64,000 bases of DNA from Ectobacillus polymachus (GTDB taxonomy: Bacteria > Bacillota > Bacilli > Bacillales > Bacillaceae_G): NCBI RefSeq assembly GCF_048159605.1, contig NZ_JBLREB010000001.1, forward strand, positions 806,001 to 870,000. Direction: 5' to 3'. A model generated the notes under the pieces. The model did not search any database. It saw nothing but the letters and a program-made list of their open reading frames with translations, and had not been told where the DNA came from. Positions 1-8,588 of this stretch are shown here, in pieces (positions within the stretch are counted from its first letter, which is position 1; every line of letters begins with the position of its first letter). The translations under genes were made by a program, and so were the position numbers.

Positions 1-2
1 AG

Positions 3-611
3 AACCCGCCAAAATCTTGGGATGATATTTTAAACGGTAATTACAAAGTAACAATTGGAGATGTTATGCACGGAAACCAGAATCAAATGGGAGTTCTTGC
101 TGCAGCAATGGCATACGGTGGTAATGAATCGAATATTCAGCCAGGACTTGATTTCTTCGCTAAGCTTGCTAAGCAAGGACGCCTAAGTCTAACTGACGCA
201 AAACCGGCTAACATTGAAAAAGGCGAAGTAGAAGTTGCGATTGTGTGGGATTTCAATGCACTAGGTTACGCATCGCAAATTAACCGTGACCAATTTGACG
301 TAAGTATTCCAAAAGAAGGTTCTGTCGTAAGCGGATATACAACCATCATCAACAAATATGCAAAACATCCGTATGCAGCGATGGCGACTAGAGAATATAT
401 CTTAAGTGATGAGGGACAAATTAATTTAGCCAAAGGATATGCTCGTCCAATTCGTGATGATGTAAAACTTCCGAAAGATGTAGAAGACAAGTTGGTTCCA
501 AAAGATGAATATAAAAATGTAAAACCAGTTCAAGACCAAGCTGCTTGGGACAAAACTGCTAAAACTTTACCACAACTATGGCAACAAGAGGTGTTAGTAA
601 ATGTCAAATAA
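3..611 (+). CDS. ABC transporter substrate-binding protein, C-terminal part (5' end outside window)
   Basis: The frame is open from the first bases of the window, so the start, signal peptide and N-terminal lobe lie upstream; about 202 residues remain. The fragment reads like the second lobe of an extracellular solute-binding protein of the iron/polyamine/phosphonate type, with segments such as NIEKGEVEVAIVWDFNALGY and a C-terminal stretch ending in LPQLWQQEV. It overlaps the next gene by 11 bases and heads an importer operon with two permeases and an ATPase at 1.5-4.3 kb, so it should deliver the substrate to them. The substrate is unknown. The phosphatase-fold neighbour suggests a phosphorylated or phosphonate compound, which is inference. 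Confidence 0.8.
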   Translation, partial: NPPKSWDDILNGNYKVTIGDVMHGNQNQMGVLAAAMAYGGNESNIQPGLDFFAKLAKQGRLSLTDAKPANIEKGEVEVAIVWDFNALGYASQINRDQFDVSIPKEGSVVSGYTTIINKYAKHPYAAMATREYILSDEGQINLAKGYARPIRDDVKLPKDVEDKLVPKDEYKNVKPVQDQAAWDKTAKTLPQLWQQEVLVNVK

Positions 612-1434
612 AGTGATAGCCATTGTCGTTGATGGCATGAGATATGATAAAGCATGTGAGACGTTTGGATATATTCAACATCTTGTTGAAACAAATCAGG
701 CAGCCCTTTACAAAATGAAGTCAGAGCTTCCTAGTCTTTCCCGTCCGTTATATGAAGTATTACTGACAGGTACACCTGCGTCAGTAAACGGAATTACCGC
801 AAATCCAGTTGTTCGCTTATCTACGGAGAAGAGTCTCTTTCATCTTGCGAAAGAAAATAACTTAAGAACAGCCTCTTCAGCTTATTTCTGGGTTAGTGAA
901 CTTTACAACCGCGCTCCATTTCATTTTATAGAAGACCGCGAGCAAGAAGATGAGTCTAAGCCTATTCAATACGGAAGATTTTACTGGGATGATTATTATC
1001 CAGATAGCCATTTATTGATGGATGGAGAAGCTTTACGCAGAAAGTATGATCCTGACTTTTTATACATTCATCCTATGGGGGTTGATGTAGCAGGAGAAAA
1101 GTATGGTTCGGAATCGAAAGAATATCGTGAGCAAATTTTAAAAATGGGAAGCTTACTTGCACAGCTTCTACCTATTTGGATGAAAGAAGGATACCATATT
1201 TTAATTACAGCTGATCATGGCATGAGCGAATATGGTAACCATGGCGGAATTACTGATGGTGAACGTGACATACCGCTTTTTATCATTAGCCCTAGAATTG
1301 AAACGGGATTCCATGAGGAAGTAGTTCCGCAATTAGCTTTTGCACCGCTCGTATGTGAACTTTTAGATATTGAGCCTACTGATAAAATGATTTCTTATAG
1401 ACTATCTGCATTAAAGGAAAAGGTATCACTTTAA
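601..1434 (+). CDS. alkaline phosphatase superfamily (type I phosphodiesterase/nucleotide pyrophosphatase-like) protein
   Basis: This 277-residue protein has the metal-site hallmarks of the alkaline phosphatase superfamily: IVVDGMR at residues 8-14 for the first metal aspartate, and ADHGMSEYGNHG near residues 203-214 for the Asp-His and later His ligands. The nucleophile is probably a Ser/Thr in the segment around LPSLSRPLY. There is no signal peptide, so it is likely cytoplasmic. The start is an ATG inside the end of the preceding gene, which implies translational coupling. Its place inside an ABC importer operon suggests that it cleaves phosphate from the imported compound. Family assignment is firm; the substrate is not known. 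Confidence 0.8.
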   Translation: MSNKVIAIVVDGMRYDKACETFGYIQHLVETNQAALYKMKSELPSLSRPLYEVLLTGTPASVNGITANPVVRLSTEKSLFHLAKENNLRTASSAYFWVSELYNRAPFHFIEDREQEDESKPIQYGRFYWDDYYPDSHLLMDGEALRRKYDPDFLYIHPMGVDVAGEKYGSESKEYREQILKMGSLLAQLLPIWMKEGYHILITADHGMSEYGNHGGITDGERDIPLFIISPRIETGFHEEVVPQLAFAPLVCELLDIEPTDKMISYRLSALKEKVSL

Positions 1435-1444
1435 TAAAAACCCA

Positions 1445-1481
1445 TAAGCGGGGGATTCCTTCATCTCCCGCTTACTTTTTT
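1445..1481 (+). terminator. rho-independent terminator-like hairpin inside the importer operon
   Basis: An 11-bp stem with one mismatch (TAAGCGGGGGA pairing with TCTCCCGCTTA, 8-base loop) is followed by ACTTTTTTAC. It lies between the phosphatase-like gene and the first permease, so it probably lowers permease expression relative to the binding protein, as is common in ABC import operons. Confidence 0.7.
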
Positions 1482-1559
1482 ACAAATAATTATTGCCTAT
1501 GGATCAATCTTTCATCCCTAGACAAAAAATTGTTAGCACATATTGAGGAGCGAAAAATC

Positions 1560-2414
1560 TTGCAAAAAATAAAAAAACAAAAATTGTATTTATTAGCTTT
1601 TTTACTCCCGTTTATTATTTTTATTATTGGTTTTGAAATCGGGCCATTAGTTTCTATGATTAGTGATAGCTTTCATGCAGATGACGGAATCAGCATTACA
1701 GTTGATCAATATGCAACTATATTTAAAAGTAAATTTTATTTACAAGCTATTCAGAATAGCGTCACCATTTCATTATGTTCTGCAATAACTTCTATTATAG
1801 TAGCCGTTATCGCAGCTTATTCATTTACAAAGTTCTCAAAGAAAGTACAAGATCGTTTACTGATGATTGCTAATATGACCTCCAATTTTGAAGGAATTCC
1901 TCTTTCTTTCTCATATATTATTTTACTCGGAAACAATGGGTTGTTTACTTTGCTTTTTGCGAAGATGGGATGGAATGTATTTGGACATTTTAATTTGTAT
2001 TCCTGGACTGGATTAATTCTTGTTTATGTTTACTTTCAGATTCCTCTTGCTATAATGCTCCTTTATCCATCCTATCAAGGGATTAAACAACAATGGAAAG
2101 AAGCTGCAGCATTATTGGGTGCTTCAAAGCTACAATTTTGGCTCCATATTGGTCTACCGATTCTGTTACCTAGTATTGCAGGTATCTTCAGTATTTTATT
2201 TGCAAATGCGATGGGTGCTTATGCGACTGCCTATGCATTAGTCGGTAGCAATTACAATTTATTATCATTGCAAATTGCGAATCTCGTTTCCAGTGATGTT
2301 ACATTAAATCCACAGCTAGGTAGTGCATTAGGTGTTCTTTTAACTTCAACTATGATACTAGCGATGTGGTTTAATCAACGAATGATGCGTCGCATTAGGA
2401 GGGATCTACGATGA
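1560..2414 (+). CDS. ABC transporter permease
   Basis: This is a binding-protein-dependent transport permease of 284 residues with about six hydrophobic segments and the EAA-type cytoplasmic loop WKEAAALLGASKLQFWLHIG, which contacts the ATPase. I choose the TTG at 1560 because GAGGAG lies nine bases upstream; the frame also opens at 1530 but without a ribosome binding site. It overlaps the next permease by four bases (ATGA), so the two are translationally coupled and probably form a heterodimeric channel. It belongs to the importer operon that begins before the window. Confidence 0.88.
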   Translation: MQKIKKQKLYLLAFLLPFIIFIIGFEIGPLVSMISDSFHADDGISITVDQYATIFKSKFYLQAIQNSVTISLCSAITSIIVAVIAAYSFTKFSKKVQDRLLMIANMTSNFEGIPLSFSYIILLGNNGLFTLLFAKMGWNVFGHFNLYSWTGLILVYVYFQIPLAIMLLYPSYQGIKQQWKEAAALLGASKLQFWLHIGLPILLPSIAGIFSILFANAMGAYATAYALVGSNYNLLSLQIANLVSSDVTLNPQLGSALGVLLTSTMILAMWFNQRMMRRIRRDLR

Positions 2415-3283
2415 AGTCGTCATTACATTTCCACAAAATAGTTGTTGGATTACTGATTATTTATTTATTAATTCCGCTAATAGGAACATTTTTATTTTCG
2501 ATTGCCGGTACGTGGGATCATACTATTTTACCTGAGTCGTTTACGATGAACTGGTACATTCAATTATTTCAAGATGAAAGGTTTTTTGCTGCCTTTGAAC
2601 GGACACTATTTTTGATTGTTATGTCTGTTGGGCTAAGTATTCTTATTATGCTTCCGACAATTTTCATAGTTACGATATACTTTCGCAAATGGGAAGGATT
2701 GCTTCAAGCAGCAGCTATGATTCCTTATGGAATTCCTCCAATTGTTGGAGCTGTCGGGTTAATCAAAATGTATTCGAATGGACCCATCCAAATTTCTGGA
2801 ACGCCTTGGATTTTGATTGGAGCTTATTTTGTTACAATTTTACCATTTATGTATCAGGGCATTCGGAACAGTCTGCGTACAATTAATGCAGTGGAACTTG
2901 TTGATGCAGCCGAGCTATTGGGGGCATCCAAATTCCAAGCTTTTCGAACGGTAGTATTGCCCAATATATTATCTGGTATCCTAGTGTCCACCTTATTATC
3001 AGTAGCCCTTTTGTTTAGTGAGTTTTCGTTTGCTAAGCTGCTGGTTGGAGGTCAATTTGAAACCCTTCAAATTTTTCTCTCTGATAAACTAAATGCTAGC
3101 GGTCACTTAACAAGTGCAATTGTAATTACGTATTATACGGTAATCTTATTTTTAACAGGGGCGGTATTAAAGCTTACATTTAAAAATCAAAATCCTAATC
3201 TGGTAAAAAAGAAACGTAGTTTATCAATATTTAAGAAACAAGCTGCTAAAAAAATGACTGCTTTGGAAGGTGAAAATTCATGA
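2411..3283 (+). CDS. ABC transporter permease, second subunit
   Basis: This 290-residue integral membrane protein is a partner of the permease just upstream. It carries its own EAA-type loop (VDAAELLGASKFQAFRTVVL) and about six membrane segments, with a basic cytoplasmic tail rich in lysine. Both ends overlap neighbours by four bases through ATGA junctions, which indicates tight translational coupling across permease, permease and ATPase. The assignment to the binding-protein-dependent permease family is firm; the transported compound is not determined from sequence. Confidence 0.88.
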   Translation: MKSSLHFHKIVVGLLIIYLLIPLIGTFLFSIAGTWDHTILPESFTMNWYIQLFQDERFFAAFERTLFLIVMSVGLSILIMLPTIFIVTIYFRKWEGLLQAAAMIPYGIPPIVGAVGLIKMYSNGPIQISGTPWILIGAYFVTILPFMYQGIRNSLRTINAVELVDAAELLGASKFQAFRTVVLPNILSGILVSTLLSVALLFSEFSFAKLLVGGQFETLQIFLSDKLNASGHLTSAIVITYYTVILFLTGAVLKLTFKNQNPNLVKKKRSLSIFKKQAAKKMTALEGENS

Positions 3284-4290
3284 GTTATGTAACCATTGAC
3301 CAAGTGACTAAGAAATATGAAAATCAAGTCGTATTAAATAATATTTCGTTAACCTTGCAAAAAGGGGAGTTTGCAACCCTTCTTGGGCAAAGTGGATGCG
3401 GAAAAAGTACATTATTACGTTCCATTGCAGGACTTGAAGAAGTTGATACAGGCAACATCTTCGTAGATCAAAAAAACATTACTCACTTATCACCGCGTCA
3501 ACGTGAGGTCGGTATGGTATTCCAGTCATATGCCCTTTTCCCAAATATGACGGTTTTCGATAATATCGCATATGGGCTTAAAATGAAAAAAGAGAAAAAT
3601 ATAAAATCAAGAGTACAAGCCATGATTGACATGGTCGATTTAACTGGGAAAGAAGGATCTTACCCGCATCAATTATCCGGTGGACAGCAGCAGCGGGTAG
3701 CTCTAGCACGTGCACTTGTGATGGAACCTAAGGTTTTGCTTTTAGATGAGCCATTAAGCGCATTAGATGCAAAAATCAGAAAGAATTTACAAAAAGAATT
3801 AAAGAGAATTCAAAGAGAATTAGAGATTACAACTATCTTTGTTACCCATGATCAGGAAGAAGCCATGACTTTATCTGATAAAGTTTTTATAATGAATCAA
3901 GGAAACATTGTACAATCCGGTTCTCCATCAGAAATTTATGTTTCCCCAATCAATACATTTGTTGCTCAATTTATTGGTAATTACAATGTTCTTCATATGG
4001 ACGTATTTCATAAGTTGATTCGTAGTACGGAATTAAAGGGAAATGAAGTAGCTATTCGCCCTGAAGTATTACAATTGATACCAGTCGGACAAGATATATC
4101 AATGCAAGACAATTGGACTGCAAAAGGTTGTATTAAAGATATTTCAATGATAGGGAATGTCTTACGTTACGAAGTGGAAACAGATGGTTCCATTTTTCAC
4201 GTGGATACTCTTCACCACCAAGGAGCAATATTGGACCAAGGTACACGCGTTCATATGCTTATACCGAAGAAAGAATGCATTGCGTTATAA
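3280..4290 (+). CDS. ABC transporter ATP-binding protein
   Basis: This 336-residue importer ATPase has Walker A GQSGCGKST at residues 36-44, the Q-loop at about VFQSYALFP, signature LSGGQQQR from residue 132, Walker B VLLLDEP near 152-158 and the H-loop in TIFVTHDQEEAMTLSD. About 90 C-terminal residues form a TOBE-like regulatory extension, as in the PotA/FbpC/MalK group. It is coupled to the upstream permease by an ATGA overlap. With the two permeases and the binding protein it makes a complete importer of the polyamine/iron/phosphonate subgroup. Confidence 0.92.
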   Translation: MSYVTIDQVTKKYENQVVLNNISLTLQKGEFATLLGQSGCGKSTLLRSIAGLEEVDTGNIFVDQKNITHLSPRQREVGMVFQSYALFPNMTVFDNIAYGLKMKKEKNIKSRVQAMIDMVDLTGKEGSYPHQLSGGQQQRVALARALVMEPKVLLLDEPLSALDAKIRKNLQKELKRIQRELEITTIFVTHDQEEAMTLSDKVFIMNQGNIVQSGSPSEIYVSPINTFVAQFIGNYNVLHMDVFHKLIRSTELKGNEVAIRPEVLQLIPVGQDISMQDNWTAKGCIKDISMIGNVLRYEVETDGSIFHVDTLHHQGAILDQGTRVHMLIPKKECIAL

Positions 4291-4313
4291 ACTATAAATA
4301 ATAAGGTGATAAA

Positions 4314-5096
4314 ATGGTCATTTTGCCAGAGGAAAGAAAGAATGAGATTTTACATGAACTCCAAAGAACCGGGAAGGTAAGAGTCACGGACTTGGCGAAA
4401 CAATTTAATACTTCAGAAGAAACCATTCGTCGTGATTTGGCGATTCTGGAGGAGAAGGGATCATTGAAGAAAGTTTACGGAGGAGCGATTGCAACAATCT
4501 TTCAATCTGGGGAGCCTCCATTTTCACATCGTACGACAGTGAATCGAGCAGAAAAAATCAAAATCGGTATAAAAGCAGCAGAACTTATTTCCGATGGCGA
4601 TGTGATCGTAATTGATGTCGGTACAACCACTGTTGAATTTGCTCATTTTATCGAAAATAAAAAAAATATTACCATATTAACGAATTCTATTCCTGTCTCA
4701 GCCGCGTTAATGGAATCCCTCAATCAAAATAAATTTACAGGAGAGATTTTATTACTTGGTGGACAAATTGATCCGAAACAGCAATCTGTAAGTGGTCGCC
4801 TAACCGAGCAAATGTTGAATCAATTCAATATTGATAAGGCATTTATTTCAGCAGGTGGTGTTTCGCTTCAAAACGGTGTAAGTAATTATCATTTAAATGA
4901 GACACTCGTATCCCGCATCATGGTCGATGTGTCAAAACAAATTATCCTATTAGCTGATCATTCAAAATTAGGTGTCGATACATTCTGTAAAATTTGTCCA
5001 TTAGAAAAAGTCGATATGATTGTCTGTGATCAACCATTTCCAGAAACATGGAAGAATGATTTGCAAATAAACGAAACCGAATGGATAGAAGCATAG
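4314..5096 (+). CDS. DeoR/GlpR-family transcriptional regulator
   Basis: This 260-residue protein has an N-terminal DeoR helix-turn-helix (ILHELQRTGKVRVTDLAKQF, then TSEETIRRDLAILEEKG), followed by a DeoR C-terminal sensor domain with the motif IDVGTTTVEF. AAGGTGA precedes the ATG at 4314. Only 23 bases separate it from the transporter ATPase, so it is probably part of the same operon and controls it. Members of this family usually respond to a sugar phosphate or another phosphorylated intermediate, which fits the phosphatase-fold neighbours. The effector is unknown. Confidence 0.88.
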   Translation: MVILPEERKNEILHELQRTGKVRVTDLAKQFNTSEETIRRDLAILEEKGSLKKVYGGAIATIFQSGEPPFSHRTTVNRAEKIKIGIKAAELISDGDVIVIDVGTTTVEFAHFIENKKNITILTNSIPVSAALMESLNQNKFTGEILLLGGQIDPKQQSVSGRLTEQMLNQFNIDKAFISAGGVSLQNGVSNYHLNETLVSRIMVDVSKQIILLADHSKLGVDTFCKICPLEKVDMIVCDQPFPETWKNDLQINETEWIEA

Positions 5097-5120
5097 TAGA
5101 TTATAAAAGGAGATATACAA

Positions 5121-5993
5121 ATGAGTTTAATTGCAATAGACTTAGATGGGACGCTATTAAACCATCAAAATGAAATTAGTAAAGAAAATATAAGGGCAAT
5201 TCAATATGCGCAAGAAAATGGGATTGAAGTCGTTATATCGACAGGCCGAGCTTATTTTGATGTTCAAAATATTTGTGAAAAGGCCGGGCTTTCTACTTTT
5301 GTTATCGGCACAAATGGTGCAACCATTCATTCAAAAGATGAAAAACCTATTTCTTCTACGACTATAGATAAAAGTCATGTCTTATCCATTCTTGGGTGGC
5401 TAGATGAACATGGTTTTTACTATGAAGTATTTACAGATAAAGCAATTTACACGCCGAAAAAGATAAGGGATGACTTCTATAACGAGATTCAATGTTTGAA
5501 AAAAGAAAACCTAGAACCAGATAGGAAAGAATTAGTTGAAATAGCGGAAAGACAATTTGATCAGTTTGGATATGTTTTAGTAGAAAGTTATCATGATATC
5601 CTAAATCGAGATGAAGATTTTTATAATATTCTAGCAGGTTCTTTTGATAAAAAGAAATTAAAAGAAGGATGGGAGCAATTCAAAGAGTTTGATGAGTTAA
5701 TGGTAGTTTCATCTGCTGATCATAACATTGAAATAACGAGTAAAAACGCTTCAAAAGGAATTGCACTTGAAAAATTAGCTTCATTGATGAATGGTTCCTT
5801 ACATCAGGCGATGGCAATTGGAGACAGTATCAACGATTTATCAATGCTTCAGAAAGTTGGGCACAGTGTAGCGATGGGAAATGCGAAAGATGAGATAAAG
5901 GATGTTTGTAAAGTAACAACTTTAAGAAATGATGAAAATGGTGTAGCACATGCAATATACCAATACCTTAATAAACTTGCAATTGAAAAATAA
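5121..5993 (+). CDS. Cof-type HAD-IIB family phosphatase
   Basis: The 290-residue haloacid-dehalogenase hydrolase has motif I AIDLDGTLLN at residues 5-14 (nucleophile and acid/base aspartates), motif II VISTGR, a Lys in the ASKGIALEKL region (motif III) and motif IV MAIGDSINDLSML. The cap between motifs II and III is of the C2b (Cof) type. AAAGGAGA sits just upstream of the ATG. It closes the importer operon, so it plausibly dephosphorylates a metabolite derived from the imported compound. Cytoplasmic, magnesium dependent by family. Confidence 0.9.
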   Translation: MSLIAIDLDGTLLNHQNEISKENIRAIQYAQENGIEVVISTGRAYFDVQNICEKAGLSTFVIGTNGATIHSKDEKPISSTTIDKSHVLSILGWLDEHGFYYEVFTDKAIYTPKKIRDDFYNEIQCLKKENLEPDRKELVEIAERQFDQFGYVLVESYHDILNRDEDFYNILAGSFDKKKLKEGWEQFKEFDELMVVSSADHNIEITSKNASKGIALEKLASLMNGSLHQAMAIGDSINDLSMLQKVGHSVAMGNAKDEIKDVCKVTTLRNDENGVAHAIYQYLNKLAIEK

Positions 5994-6003
5994 AAATAAT
6001 CAT

Positions 6004-6029
6004 AACCTGCTAAAATAGCAGGTTCTTTT
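6004..6029 (+). terminator. terminator of the importer operon
   Basis: A perfect 9-bp stem (AACCTGCTA, loop AAA, TAGCAGGTT) is followed by CTTTTG directly after the HAD phosphatase gene. It separates the operon from the SMR transporter genes. Confidence 0.75.
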
Positions 6030-6062
6030 GAGGTTACAAGTAACAAAGGAGAGAATCTTTAA

Positions 6063-6407
6063 ATGGCATGGATTTACATTGTGATAGCAGGCCTTTTAGA
6101 AATAGTCTGGGTAATTGGTCTTAAATATTCGCAAGGATTTACGGTATTCATTCCGAGTATATTTACTATAGGAATTATTATTTTTAGCTTTTTTTTATTG
6201 TCCAAAGCTTTACATACCATACCAGTGGGAACAGGTTATGCAATTTTTACTGGGATGGGTACGATAGGAACGGTAGCTATCGGTGTGATTTTTTGGGGAG
6301 AGACAATCAACTTACTTAAAGTATTTTTTATTTTTTTAATGATTTTTGGAATAATCGGGCTTAAAATCATTTCAAAAGATACCCCAGCAGCAAAAGAAGG
6401 TAAATGA
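6063..6407 (+). CDS. SMR-family multidrug/cation efflux subunit (first of a pair)
   Basis: This 114-residue protein has four hydrophobic segments and the SMR membrane-embedded glutamate in the first (AGLLEIVWVIGLK), the family's proton/cation site. A GG-rich third segment (GTGYAIFTGMGTIGTV) matches the family. It is followed directly by a second SMR gene, the arrangement of heterodimeric pairs such as YkkC/YkkD or EbrA/EbrB. No guanidine-I riboswitch fold is visible in the short leader, so guanidine export should not be assumed. AAAGGAGAG provides the ribosome binding site. Confidence 0.88.
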   Translation: MAWIYIVIAGLLEIVWVIGLKYSQGFTVFIPSIFTIGIIIFSFFLLSKALHTIPVGTGYAIFTGMGTIGTVAIGVIFWGETINLLKVFFIFLMIFGIIGLKIISKDTPAAKEGK

Positions 6408-6433
6408 TTTATACAAAGTTAGGTGATGAATAT

Positions 6434-6754
6434 ATGGCTTGGATTTTTCTTCTTATCGCAGGATTTGCTGAAATTGGTAGTGTCATAAGCCTTAAGCTGG
6501 CTGATGGATTTAAAAAATTTCTACCATCTATGGCTTGTCTCTTTTTCGGGAGCTTAAGCTTTTATTTTCTTTCTTTATCCATAACTGTCCTTCCAATCGG
6601 AACCGCTTATGCAATATGGACTGGCATAGGCTCTGTAGGAAGTGTTTTAATAGGAATGATTTTCTTTCATGAACCGAAGGATATAAAACGAATACTTCTA
6701 ATTATTTGTATTATTATCGGAACTGTTGGTATGAAACTAACTTCAGGATTGTAA
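6434..6754 (+). CDS. SMR-family multidrug/cation efflux subunit (second of a pair)
   Basis: A 106-residue four-segment SMR protein with the conserved glutamate in AGFAEIGSVISLK. I start it at the ATG at 6434 because AGGTGA lies seven bases upstream; an earlier in-frame ATG at 6404 overlaps the upstream stop by four bases but would add ten poorly hydrophobic residues. It is presumed to dimerise with the product of the preceding gene in the cytoplasmic membrane. The exported compound is unknown. Confidence 0.86.
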   Translation: MAWIFLLIAGFAEIGSVISLKLADGFKKFLPSMACLFFGSLSFYFLSLSITVLPIGTAYAIWTGIGSVGSVLIGMIFFHEPKDIKRILLIICIIIGTVGMKLTSGL

Positions 6755-6800
6755 AATAAGGCTGAAAAAAACATATAAACGATGAGGGGGAGAAAGATGA

Positions 6801-8168
6801 ATGACTAAGATTGAAGGAAGATCTATAGAAAGTTGGAAAAAAGAATATCCCTTAATAAATAAACTCATTTCAACAAAAGAAGTGTTTTGGGCAAATCCTA
6901 AATATGAATTGTTTCGAAAAGGGGTAAAAAAAAGCCAACTCAATGAACAAGATATACGAGATGCTGAAGAAAGATTAAAACGTTTTGCTCCATACATCGC
7001 AAAAGTATTTCCTGAAACAAGAAAGGTAAATGGGATTATTGAATCTCCTATCATGGAAATCTCTTCTATGCAACAACAGTTAGAACAAATCCATAAACTC
7101 GAATTACCAGGAAAATTTTTATTAAAATGTGACAGTCATCTTCCTATTTCAGGTTCTATTAAAGCAAGAGGCGGTATTTATGAGGTTCTTAAACATGCAG
7201 AGGATTTAGCTCTAAAGCAGCAGCTATTAACAGAGCAAGATGATTATTCCATACTAGATAGTGAGAAATTCAAAAACTTCTTCTCTCAATATTCCATCGC
7301 AGTAGGATCTACGGGTAACTTAGGACTTAGCATTGGAATTATGAGTGCAAAAATGGGCTTTAACGTAACCGTTCATATGTCAGCAGATGCAAAGAAATGG
7401 AAAAAAGACCTTCTCAGAAGTAAAGGAGTAACTGTAATTGAATATAAAGAAGATTACAGTAAAGCCGTAGAAGAAGGGAGAAAGCATGCAAACAACGAAC
7501 CTAATTGTTATTTCGTTGATGATGAAAATTCCAGCAATCTATTTTTAGGATATGCAGTAGCCGCTTCTCGATTAAAAAAACAATTAGAGGATATGAATAT
7601 AACGGTAGATGAAAATCACCCCCTATTTGTTTATCTTCCATGCGGCGTAGGAGGCGGTCCAGGGGGAGTTTCCTTTGGTTTAAAATTACTATATCAAGAT
7701 CATGTACATTGTTTTTTCGCAGAACCTACACACTCGCCATGCATGCTACTTGGTTTAGCAACAGGATTGCATGATAAAGTTTCAGTACAGGATTTTGGTA
7801 TTGACAACATCACAACAGCAGACGGTCTTGCGGTTGGAAGACCATCTGGTTTTGTCGGAAAGACCATCGAACCTTTTTTAAGCGGCTGTTATACGGTGAG
7901 TGATAATGAACTATATAAGCTATTAAGCACATTAATAAATACAGAGAATATTCACCTAGAGCCTTCTGCTTTGGCAAGTGTATATGGTCCAATACAGTTA
8001 TTTAGAGAAAAAGAAGGACAGGAATATGTAAAGCAGCATAATTTAACGGACAAAATGAAACATGCTACCCACATCATGTGGGCTACAGGTGGCAATATGG
8101 TTCCTAAAGAAGTGATGGATGAATATTATAAAAAAGGATTAGAATTATCTAGTATTAGTGGTAACTAA
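6801..8168 (+). CDS. dsdA: D-serine dehydratase (D-serine ammonia-lyase)
   Basis: This 455-residue PLP enzyme matches the D-serine dehydratase group, which converts D-serine to pyruvate and ammonia. The PLP lysine lies in PISGSIKARGG (about Lys121), the glycine-rich phosphate loop is PCGVGGGPGG, and the N-terminal block ISTKEVFWANP is typical of DsdA. Length agrees with the usual 440-450 residues. The ATG at 6801 follows a purine-rich GAGGGGGAGAAAG stretch; an ATG four bases earlier is closed by a stop. It is probably a detoxification or nitrogen-scavenging enzyme. No DsdX/DsdC homologue is adjacent. Confidence 0.92.
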   Translation: MTKIEGRSIESWKKEYPLINKLISTKEVFWANPKYELFRKGVKKSQLNEQDIRDAEERLKRFAPYIAKVFPETRKVNGIIESPIMEISSMQQQLEQIHKLELPGKFLLKCDSHLPISGSIKARGGIYEVLKHAEDLALKQQLLTEQDDYSILDSEKFKNFFSQYSIAVGSTGNLGLSIGIMSAKMGFNVTVHMSADAKKWKKDLLRSKGVTVIEYKEDYSKAVEEGRKHANNEPNCYFVDDENSSNLFLGYAVAASRLKKQLEDMNITVDENHPLFVYLPCGVGGGPGGVSFGLKLLYQDHVHCFFAEPTHSPCMLLGLATGLHDKVSVQDFGIDNITTADGLAVGRPSGFVGKTIEPFLSGCYTVSDNELYKLLSTLINTENIHLEPSALASVYGPIQLFREKEGQEYVKQHNLTDKMKHATHIMWATGGNMVPKEVMDEYYKKGLELSSISGN

Positions 8169-8269
8169 TTAAGATGAGCCTAGGGAAGATCATATCCTTT
8201 TGTCGCGTACTAAGTTACTTTGCTAGTTGTTCTTTAATGTTATTCATTATAGGAAGTGTTTTTTCTTTA

Positions 8270-8318
8270 TGTGTTGCCACATACACCCCGCGCATTGTGA
8301 AGCGGTCGCGTGTTTGGA
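8270..8318 (+). repeat. structured repeat, copy 1 (upstream of dus)
   Basis: The 17 bases TGTGTTGCCACATACAC are identical to copy 2 at 9735. In both copies they run into a small hairpin: here CCGC/GCGG, in copy 2 ACTC/GAGT, so the paired bases differ while pairing is kept. The rest of 8169-8588 holds a short hairpin terminator (8332-8373) but no convincing gene. Confidence 0.55.
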
Positions 8319-8331
8319 GTTGGTATAATAG

Positions 8332-8373
8332 AAAAGCAGTTGATATAGAAAAAATCTATACCATCTGCTTTTT
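8332..8373 (+). terminator. hairpin terminator
   Basis: An interrupted stem, AAAAGCAG with CTGCTTTT and inner TATAGA with TCTATA, ends in TTTTTG. It follows D-serine dehydratase by about 165 bases and probably ends that transcript. TGGTATAAT just before it resembles an extended -10 element, but any transcript from there would be only the hairpin. Confidence 0.65.
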
Positions 8374-8588
8374 GTTTATAAAAATACCATTTAGGACCGA
8401 TTTTAGTTAAAATAAACATTGCCTATTTTCACAATAGTTTTTCATAAATTATAAATGTCCAAATGTACTTGTGTTTGATAATAAGTTATTAAGCATGATA
8501 TAAGTGTATAAGAAGTGGAACATTTGGCTTTATATTTTTTGACCAAGAGTTTGAAGTTGTATCCATAGTGAGAGGATTTGAGTTTGAA

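Noticed and set aside
6030..6062. Guanidine-I riboswitch before the SMR pair
   Set aside because: Only about 30 bases separate the preceding terminator from the gene, too short for the riboswitch, and no matching motif is present.
8174..8410. A 78-codon plus-strand frame after D-serine dehydratase
   Set aside because: It crosses the structured repeat and the hairpin terminator, has no ribosome binding site and ends in sequence of no protein-like character.
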